Below are positions 7,096 to 11,577 of a DNA stretch of 11,577 nucleotides, in pieces; the first letter of the stretch is position 1; each line of letters opens with the position of its first letter. The DNA comes from JANRKF01 sp964518725 (GTDB taxonomy: Bacteria; Pseudomonadota; Alphaproteobacteria; Rickettsiales; SXRF01). Where the stretch lies: assembly GCA_964518725.1 (NCBI GenBank), contig CAZFKP010000038.1, positions 1 to 11,577 on the forward strand. Reading direction: 5' to 3'. The notes beneath the pieces were generated by a model that ran no database searches, was not told the origin of the DNA, and saw only the letters and a list, made by a program, of their open reading frames with translations. Position numbers and translations under genes: made by a program.

Positions 7096-7826
7096 TGCCT
7101 GCAGACCGGGTCGCGGCTTAGGGCGCTCATCGTCCAGTGCAAGGTCAGGGCGTTGATACGCAGCAGCTTGCCGGTCAGCGGTTCGCCAAGTCCAAGCAAT
7201 AGTTTTATCACTTCCAACGCTTGCATATTTCCCACCATGCCTGCGAGCGGGCTGATGATGCCTTCCTGCGCGCAGCTACGTTCGCGCTCGGGGATTTCGG
7301 GGGCGTAACAGCGGTAGCAGGGGCGGTCACCCACATGCGGGGTAAAGGTCGAAAGATGCGCCTCATAGCCCAGCATCGCCGCATGCACCCAGGGGGTTTT
7401 TGTTTTCAGGCAGGCATCGTTCATCGTATAGCGGCTTGCGAAATTATCGGTGCCGTCCACCACCACATCGTAGCCTGCAATCAGCGATTCGGCATTGGTT
7501 TCATCCAGCCGGGCGAGGTGGGTGTCGATCCGTACTTCCGGGTTCATTTCTTCCAGCCGGTCACGGGCGGCGTCAGCTTTTTTCCTGCCGATATCTGCGG
7601 TTTCATAGAGCGTTTGGCGCGGGAGGTTGGAAAGCTCCACATGGTCGGGCTCAACGATGCCGAGTCTTCCGACGCCGCTGGCGGCGAGCGACATCAGGCA
7701 ACTTGCGCCAAGCCCGCCGGCGCCGATCACCAGCACGCTGGATGCCAGCAATTTTTCCTGCCCGGCCGCGCCGATGTCTGGCAGCACGGTATGGCGGGCG
7801 TAGCGGCGCTGTTGCTCGGGCGTCAT
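7089..7826 (-). CDS. MoeB/ThiF/HesA-family adenylyltransferase (E1-like)
   Basis: Members adenylate the C-terminal glycine of a ubiquitin-like sulfur carrier (MoaD for molybdopterin, ThiS for thiamine) before sulfur transfer. The 245-aa length fits MoeB or ThiF. Seen: N-terminal RRYARHTVLPDIGAAGQEKL, the ATP-binding GAGGLG (35-40), conserved R70 in SNLPRQ, DGTDNFASRY (124-133), C185 in the active-site loop RSCAQEGI, and PLAGMVGNMQALEVIKLL. The zinc site is incomplete: C170 and C173 form the first CxxC, but the C-terminal pair is reduced to a single C242 in DPVCRHQ, where the family usually ends with something like DPxCPxCG. The ATG shares its A with the cysK stop (TAATG), so it is co-translated in the cysteine cluster. 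MoeB and ThiF cannot be told apart from sequence; rhodanese-fused forms are excluded by length. Confidence 0.92.
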   Translation of the reverse strand: MTPEQQRRYARHTVLPDIGAAGQEKLLASSVLVIGAGGLGASCLMSLAASGVGRLGIVEPDHVELSNLPRQTLYETADIGRKKADAARDRLEEMNPEVRIDTHLARLDETNAESLIAGYDVVVDGTDNFASRYTMNDACLKTKTPWVHAAMLGYEAHLSTFTPHVGDRPCYRCYAPEIPERERSCAQEGIISPLAGMVGNMQALEVIKLLLGLGEPLTGKLLRINALTLHWTMSALSRDPVCRHQ

Positions 7827-8788
7827 TATTCGGCGAATAAATCCGTCGAGATATAACGCTCGGCGCAGGAGGCGGCGATGACCACGATCAGCTTGCCTTT
7901 CATTTCCGGGCGTGCGCCCACTTCAAGCGCGGCGGCGATGGTGGCGCCGGACGAAATGCCGACCGGGATGCCTTCCAGCTTTGAAGCTTTGCGGGCGGTG
8001 ATGAAGGCGGTTTCGTTGCTGATGGTAATGATTTCGTCGAGCACGTCTTTTGCCAGCACATCCGGCACGAAGCCGGCGCCGATCCCCTGGATTTTATGCG
8101 GGCCGGGTTTGCCGCCGGAGAGCACGGGGCTATCTTCCGGTTCGACGGCGATGATTTTCACGCCGGGTTTTTTGCTTTTAAGCACCTGGCCGGTGCCGGT
8201 GACGGTGCCGCCGGTGCCGACGCCGGTGATGAAGACATCGACCTTGCCGTCCGTATCGCGCCAGATTTCTTCGGCGGTGGTTTTACGGTGGATTTCCGGG
8301 TTGGAGGGGTTTTTGAACTGCTGCAACATCATCGCATTTTTGTTCTCGGCGAGGATTTCTTCTGCGCGCTCAATCGCCCCGCGCATGCCTTTGGCCGCAG
8401 GCGTCAGTTCGAGATTGGCGCCCAGGAATTTGAGCATCTTGCGGCGTTCCATCGACATGGATTCCGGCATGGTCAAGGTGAGTTTATAGCCCTTGGCGGC
8501 GCAGACGAAGGCGAGCGCGATGCCGGTGTTCCCGGAGGTGGGTTCGACAAACACCGTGTCTGGTTTAATCTTACCGGAGGCTTCGGCGGCTTCGACCATG
8601 GATAGCGCGATGCGGTCTTTCACTGACGAAAGCGGGTTCATAAATTCGCATTTCACCACAATGTCGGCGACGCAGCCGGCTTCTTTCGCAAGGCGGGAAA
8701 GGCGCACCAGCGGGGTGTTGCCGATGGTGGCGACGATGTTGTCATAGATGTGGCCGCGGCCGGGTTGATCGAGTTTCGTGCTCATCAT
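7826..8788 (-). CDS. cysK: cysteine synthase A (O-acetylserine sulfhydrylase)
   Basis: CysK makes L-cysteine from O-acetylserine and sulfide using pyridoxal phosphate, in the cytoplasm. At 320 aa it matches the family. Seen: IGNTPLVRL near the N-terminus, the PLP lysine K57 in SSVKDRIA, the substrate loop TSGNTG (84-89), the phosphate-binding loop GVGTGGTVTG, KIQGIGAGFVP, and the PVGISSGA segment near the C-terminus that closes the PLP site. Two ATGs stand in tandem (8788 and 8785). AAGGAG (8798-8793) is 4 nt from the first and 7 nt from the second, so the protein may start one residue later. It lies 8 nt after the Rrf2-family regulator and overlaps the MoeB-like gene by 1 nt. CysK versus CysM is decided by the length and the close match to CysK motifs. 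Confidence 0.96.
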   Translation of the reverse strand: MMSTKLDQPGRGHIYDNIVATIGNTPLVRLSRLAKEAGCVADIVVKCEFMNPLSSVKDRIALSMVEAAEASGKIKPDTVFVEPTSGNTGIALAFVCAAKGYKLTLTMPESMSMERRKMLKFLGANLELTPAAKGMRGAIERAEEILAENKNAMMLQQFKNPSNPEIHRKTTAEEIWRDTDGKVDVFITGVGTGGTVTGTGQVLKSKKPGVKIIAVEPEDSPVLSGGKPGPHKIQGIGAGFVPDVLAKDVLDEIITISNETAFITARKASKLEGIPVGISSGATIAAALEVGARPEMKGKLIVVIAASCAERYISTDLFAE

Positions 8789-8792
8789 GTTA

Positions 8793-8798
8793 CTCCTT
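8793..8798 (-). promoter_or_regulatory. ribosome binding site of cysK
   Basis: AAGGAG on the minus strand overlaps the stop codon of the Rrf2 gene and precedes the tandem ATGs of cysK by 4 and 7 nt. It shows that cysK has its own strong initiation signal inside the operon, unlike the following MoeB-like gene, which depends on a TAATG overlap. Confidence 0.8.
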
Positions 8799-9252
8799 AA
8801 ATAATGAAATCCATCTTGTTGTCAGAATGTTTCTTGATGTGTTTGTTGCTGGCGGTTTCGCACAGTTCGGCGAGGTTTACTTTTTCGAGTGCGCTGAACC
8901 ATGCTGTGTAGGCCTGTTTCCAGATCGGCAGTACGATGTTTTTACCAAGCGGCGTGCCGGCATAATGCGCGGCTTCTTTTTCCGTGCTCGCGTCGCCGAG
9001 CACGGCGCATACGTCCGATAGCGTGATGCGGCGACGTTCTTTGGCCAGCACGTAGCCGCCCTTGGGGCCACGGATGCCGCGCAATATTCCCGCATGGACA
9101 AGACGCTGCATGAGCGCCTCCAGGTAGCGCGGCGGCAGGCCTTGCTTGGCGGCGATGTCGCGGCTTGAAATCGCGCCGCTCGCGGCGTTATAGGCAATGT
9201 AGAGCACGGCCTCGATCGCGTAGAAAATCTTGTCGGGCGTTGCGGTAATCAT
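8797..9252 (-). CDS. Rrf2-family transcriptional regulator (CymR-like, no Fe-S cysteines)
   Basis: This is a 151-aa winged-helix DNA-binding protein of the Rrf2 family. The N-terminal wHTH is seen in ISSRDIAAKQGLPPRYLEALMQRLVHAGIL, followed by the wing hallmark RGPKGGYVLA (61-70) and ITLSDVCAVLGD. IscR and NsrR hold an Fe-S cluster on three cysteines in the region after the wing. Here residues 83-130 contain no cysteine at all; the only two in the protein are C82 and C131, so an Fe-S cluster is unlikely. That matches the cysteine regulator CymR, which in Bacillus subtilis is controlled by binding CysK. The cysK gene follows 8 nt downstream, supporting a role in cysteine or sulfur control. The start at 9252 gives an ATGA overlap with dut; an upstream in-frame ATG at 9330 would add 26 residues translated from inside dut and is rejected. 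Confidence 0.9.
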   Translation of the reverse strand: MITATPDKIFYAIEAVLYIAYNAASGAISSRDIAAKQGLPPRYLEALMQRLVHAGILRGIRGPKGGYVLAKERRRITLSDVCAVLGDASTEKEAAHYAGTPLGKNIVLPIWKQAYTAWFSALEKVNLAELCETASNKHIKKHSDNKMDFII

Positions 9253-9704
9253 GCCGTCTTCTTCACCCCCGTCGAGCCGAAGCCACCGGCGCCGCGTGCC
9301 GTATCGTCGAGCGATTCGACGCGGTTCCATGCCACTTGCTCGACCGGTGCAATCACCAGCTGGGCGATGCGGTCGCCGCGTGAGATGGTCACTTCTTCGC
9401 TGCCGAGGTTAATCAGGAGGACTTTGATTTCGCCGCGGTAGTCAGCGTCGATCGTGCCGGGGGAATTGAGCACGGTGATGCCGGATTTGAGCGCAAGGCC
9501 TGAGCGGGGGCGCACCTGTGCTTCATAGCCATGCGGCAGGGCGATGCTGATGCCGGTCGGCACCAGCATGCGCTGCATCGGTGACAGGCGCAAATCGCTG
9601 CCGACGGCGGCCATCAGGTCAACCCCGGCGCTGCCCGGTGTGGCATAGGCGGGAAGCGGCAGGTTTTCGCCATGTGGCAAGTGGAGGATATTGACGTTGG
9701 TCAT
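9249..9704 (-). CDS. dut: deoxyuridine 5'-triphosphate nucleotidohydrolase (dUTPase)
   Basis: Dut hydrolyses dUTP to dUMP and pyrophosphate, keeping uracil out of DNA and feeding thymidylate synthesis; it is a homotrimer. The 151-aa protein shows all five family motifs in order: AGVDLMA (1), PRSGLALKSGI (2), NSPGTIDADYRGEIKVLLIN (3, with the catalytic aspartate), RGDRIAQLVI (4) and the glycine-rich RGAGGFGSTG (5), which closes over the substrate. The ATG overlaps the coaB stop (ATGA), and an AGGAG stands 9 nt upstream inside coaB. The stop overlaps the Rrf2 start in the same way. Location next to coaB is common in proteobacteria. The call is secure. Confidence 0.98.
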   Translation of the reverse strand: MTNVNILHLPHGENLPLPAYATPGSAGVDLMAAVGSDLRLSPMQRMLVPTGISIALPHGYEAQVRPRSGLALKSGITVLNSPGTIDADYRGEIKVLLINLGSEEVTISRGDRIAQLVIAPVEQVAWNRVESLDDTARGAGGFGSTGVKKTA

Positions 9705-10348
9705 GCGAATTGCTCCTGTGTGTGGTGGTGGATTTGTTGAACCAGCTTTTCGGCGATGGCGTTTTTATTCATGCGCGGCCAGCGCTCTTCGCTGTCTTTG
9801 CGGATGAGGGTGATCTGGTTGTCGTCCTTGCCGAATGTCCAGCCGTTCGAGACGTCGTTGGCGATCATCCAGTCGCAGCCTTTGCGTTTTAATTTCCCCT
9901 GGGCGTTGGCTTCGACCATTTGCGTTTCGGCAGCGAAACCGATGACTAATTTTGGCCGGTGCGTGGGGTGGTTTGCGATATGGGCGAGGATGTCGGGATT
10001 TTCGATCAGGTGCAGGGCGGGCACGTCACCGCTTGCGGCTTTTTTGAGCTTCTGGGCGGAAGGCTTGGAGACTCGCCAGTCGGCAACGGCGGCGGCGCAG
10101 ACGGCGATATCGACCGGCAGGGCAGCTTCGCAGGCGGCAAGCATTTCTTCGGCGGTTTCAATGTGAATGACCGTCATGCCTTCCGGATCGGGCAGGGCGG
10201 TGGGGCCGGAAACGAGCGTCACTTCGACGCCGGACTTGGCCAGCGCGATGGCAATGGCGTGCCCCTGCTTGCCCGATGAGCGGTTGGTGATGTAGCGCAC
10301 CGGGTCGATGGGTTCTTGCGTTGGGCCGCTGGTCACAAGCGCTTTCAT
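9701..10348 (-). CDS. coaB: phosphopantothenate-cysteine ligase (CoaB domain as separate gene)
   Basis: CoaB joins cysteine to 4'-phosphopantothenate with CTP, the second step of coenzyme A synthesis. The 215-aa protein equals only the C-terminal half of the usual fused CoaBC. Seen: LVTSGPTQEPIDPVRYITNRSSGKQG (about 4-29, given here as the conserved N-terminal block), AVCAAAVADWR (82-92), HLIENPDIL, VIGFAAET (135-142), and the loop KLKRKGCDWMIANDVS (152-167), which carries the lysine that binds the CTP-derived part. The ATG overlaps the coaC stop by 4 nt (ATGA). The PLAG-type linker that usually joins the two halves is absent, so this looks like a clean gene split and not a recent frameshift. 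It overlaps dut by 4 nt. Function is secure; the separate-gene form is the unusual part. Confidence 0.93.
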   Translation of the reverse strand: MKALVTSGPTQEPIDPVRYITNRSSGKQGHAIAIALAKSGVEVTLVSGPTALPDPEGMTVIHIETAEEMLAACEAALPVDIAVCAAAVADWRVSKPSAQKLKKAASGDVPALHLIENPDILAHIANHPTHRPKLVIGFAAETQMVEANAQGKLKRKGCDWMIANDVSNGWTFGKDDNQITLIRKDSEERWPRMNKNAIAEKLVQQIHHHTQEQFA

Positions 10349-10878
10349 GCCAGCGCCTTTTTGATAGCGGCAAGGATCGCGTCGACGTCGGCCATGCGGC
10401 CTTCACCGATCTCGCCGCAGGCCAGCTCGCCGGATCCGGGGGTGATGATTTTCGCGCCGTCTTTTTCAATCTGCGCGATATTGCGTTTGGTGGCCGGGTG
10501 GTTCCACATCTGCGTGTTCATCGCCGGGGCGACAAGCAGGGGCTTGTTATTGGCCAGTAAGGTGGCGGTGGCGAGGTCGTCGGCGTGCCCGTGCGCCATT
10601 TTGGCGATGATGTCGGCGGAGGCGGGGGCGACCACCACGAGGTCGGCCTCGCGAGAAAGGCGGATATGCCCCATTTCGGCTTCGTCTTTCAGCGACCACA
10701 GGTCGCTGTAGGTTGGGTTGCCGGAAAGCGCGGCGACTGACATTGGCGTGATGAACTGTTCTCCGCCCTTGGTCAGGATGCAGCGCACCGTGTGGCCTTG
10801 TTCGCGCAGGCGGCGGATCATATCCAGCGATTTATAGGCCGCGACCGACCCCGAAATGATGAGAAGGAGGTTTTTCAT
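10345..10878 (-). CDS. coaC: phosphopantothenoylcysteine decarboxylase (CoaC domain as separate gene)
   Basis: CoaC is an FMN-dependent decarboxylase that converts 4'-phosphopantothenoylcysteine to 4'-phosphopantetheine. The 177-aa protein is the N-terminal half of the usual CoaBC. Seen: the N-terminal flavin-binding LLIISGSVAAYKS, the active-site histidine H71 in MGHIRLS, VVAPASADIIAKMAHGHADDL, the PAMN motif (118-121) and the substrate-clamp motif ACGEIGEGRMAD with C154. These sit at a constant offset of four residues from E. coli H75, N125 and C158. It is the first gene of the minus-strand cluster and is followed by coaB with an ATGA overlap. No Shine-Dalgarno precedes the ATG. The intergenic region with ilvH is divergent, so the cluster promoter should lie in 10879-10984. 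Confidence 0.95.
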   Translation of the reverse strand: MKNLLLIISGSVAAYKSLDMIRRLREQGHTVRCILTKGGEQFITPMSVAALSGNPTYSDLWSLKDEAEMGHIRLSREADLVVVAPASADIIAKMAHGHADDLATATLLANNKPLLVAPAMNTQMWNHPATKRNIAQIEKDGAKIITPGSGELACGEIGEGRMADVDAILAAIKKALA

Positions 10879-10984
10879 GTGAAATACCGGTTTTTACAAT
10901 TCCACCATGGATTTAGTGCATAACCGCACAGCTTGCAAGTTTGAAGGTGACGAATGGGAAAAAATCGCTATAGTGGCCAGCCTT
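10879..10984. promoter_or_regulatory. divergent promoter region between coaC and ilvH
   Basis: This 106-nt gap must hold the start signals of both the minus-strand coaC cluster and ilvH. Rightward, TATAGT (10969-10974) is a good -10, with GTGACG (10947-10952) as a 4/6 match to the -35 at 16-nt spacing. Leftward, TTGCAA (10938-10933) with TAAATC 17 nt further is a weak candidate for coaC. An 8-bp palindrome CTTGCAAG (10932-10939) lies between the two. Only the rightward -10 is reasonably convincing. Confidence 0.45.
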
Positions 10985-11521
10985 ATGACCGATATTGTCT
11001 ATGATATTCCGACGCGAAGCGATGTGGTGAACCGCCATACGCTCGCCGTCCTGGTGGATAACGAATTTGGTGTTCTGGCGCGGGTGATTGGCCTGTTTTC
11101 CGGCCGTGGCTACAACATTGAATCGCTGACCGTGGCGGAAGTCGAGCATGACCGCCAGCGTTCGCGCATCACTATCGTGACAAGCGGCACCGAGATGGTG
11201 ATCGAGCAGATCAAGCGGCTGCTGGAGCGCATGGTGCCTGTGCACAAGGTGCATGACCTGACGGTGGAGGGTGCACATATCGAACGCGAGCTGGCTCTGT
11301 TCAAGGTGGTTGGCGGTGAGGAGCAGCGGCTCGAGGCATTACGGGTGGCCGATATTTTTCGCGCCAAGGTGGTGGATTCCACCAGTGAATCGTTCGTCTT
11401 TGAACTGACCGGTGAATTGGCCAAAATCGACGAATTTATCAACCATTTGCGGCCACTGGGGCTGATCGAGATCTGCCGCACCGGCGTGGCTGCCATGAGC
11501 CGCGGTAAAGACGGGATTTAA
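10985..11521 (+). CDS. ilvH: acetolactate synthase small (regulatory) subunit
   Basis: The small subunit activates acetohydroxyacid synthase and makes it sensitive to valine feedback, at the first common step of branched-chain amino acid synthesis. The 178-aa protein has an N-terminal ACT domain beginning RHTLAVLVDNEFGVLARV and continuing with IGLFSGRGYNIESLTVAEVE, almost as in E. coli IlvH. The second domain carries VEGAHIERELALFKV, IFRAKVVDST and the C-terminal VAAMSRG. A longer frame opens at 10907, but its 26 extra residues are not family-like and would cover the promoter. The 10985 start lies only about 4 nt after the transcription start predicted from TATAGT, with no Shine-Dalgarno, so the message may be leaderless. 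The large subunit gene (ilvB/ilvI) is not upstream, as it would be in the common arrangement. Confidence 0.94.
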   Translation: MTDIVYDIPTRSDVVNRHTLAVLVDNEFGVLARVIGLFSGRGYNIESLTVAEVEHDRQRSRITIVTSGTEMVIEQIKRLLERMVPVHKVHDLTVEGAHIERELALFKVVGGEEQRLEALRVADIFRAKVVDSTSESFVFELTGELAKIDEFINHLRPLGLIEICRTGVAAMSRGKDGI

Positions 11522-11577
11522 GTTAGGGGCTGGTCTAGATAATCGGTTTGCGTGACTTCTTTTTCGTATTCAGATTA
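11522..11577. other. right edge, no gene assigned
   Basis: These last 56 bases hold no complete gene. In the minus strand one frame stays open from the edge to a TAG at 11537-11535 and would read NLNTKKKSRKPII, a possible C-terminus of a convergent gene. It is too short to support a call. No hairpin plus T-run terminator follows ilvH. Confidence 0.3.

Noticed and set aside
8096..8605. Plus-strand open frames opposite cysK (also 7878-8489)
   Set aside because: The minus strand encodes all CysK motifs here; the glycine/phenylalanine-rich frame is its mirror.
9253..9330. Longer start of the Rrf2-family regulator at 9330
   Set aside because: The 26 extra residues are arginine-rich, unlike the family N-terminus, and lie wholly inside dut; the ATGA start at 9252 fits the operon pattern.
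10907..10984. Longer start of ilvH at 10907
   Set aside because: The extension is not family-like, has no ribosome binding site and would place the best -10 element inside the coding region.
11535..11577. Possible C-terminus of a convergent minus-strand gene at the right edge
   Set aside because: Only 13 codons are visible and nothing recognisable is encoded, so it cannot be supported.

Overview
The window is a dense, chromosome-like segment of about 57-60% GC (estimated by eye). It most likely comes from an alphaproteobacterium. The evidence is the coaC-coaB-dut-(rrf2-cysK)-moeB cluster, an E. coli-type IlvH small subunit, a Der GTPase, an RlmI-like methyltransferase, and alphaproteobacterial-looking gene spacing with many ATGA and TGATG overlaps. 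Placement below class level is not possible by eye. No tRNA, rRNA, CRISPR array, insertion sequence or phage gene was seen.

Layout. (1) Positions 1-5478, plus strand: the 3' part of der, an ABC-2-type ATPase overlapping it by 17 nt, an RlmI-like rRNA methyltransferase overlapping that by 1 nt, then mscL, a DUF3429 membrane protein and malate synthase A (aceB), all closely spaced. (2) Positions 5479-5610: a 132-nt gap with a possible promoter and a short inverted repeat. (3) Positions 5611-7095, plus strand: the odd gene of the window. It encodes a 494-aa protein with a perfect class III (prepilin) signal plus transmembrane helix and a DUF1559-like body. The signal sits at residue 182, not at the N-terminus, behind a charged soluble domain I do not recognise. 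(4) Positions 10878-7089, minus strand: a tightly coupled six-gene cluster, coaC, coaB, dut, an Rrf2-family regulator, cysK and a MoeB/ThiF-family adenylyltransferase. Its last gene overlaps the prepilin-like gene tail-to-tail by 7 nt. (5) Positions 10879-10984: a divergent promoter region. (6) Positions 10985-11521, plus strand: ilvH/ilvN.

How the genes work together. The minus-strand cluster has a cysteine theme. CoaB ligates cysteine to phosphopantothenate and CoaC decarboxylates the product. CysK makes cysteine. The Rrf2 protein resembles the cysteine regulator CymR in lacking the Fe-S cysteines of IscR. The MoeB/ThiF protein belongs to a family that activates sulfur-carrier proteins. Dut sits between them, as it often does next to coaBC. 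The plus-strand block is a mix of translation, envelope and glyoxylate-shunt functions.

The best candidate for something undescribed is the 5611-7095 protein: a planctomycete-style DUF1559 pseudopilin module in a proteobacterial context, fused behind an unknown 182-residue cytoplasmic domain or carrying a hidden internal start. Secondary points are the split of the normally fused CoaBC, the loss of a zinc-ligand cysteine in the MoeB-like protein exactly where it overlaps the prepilin-like gene, the probably leaderless ilvH message, and the Rrf2/CysK pairing.
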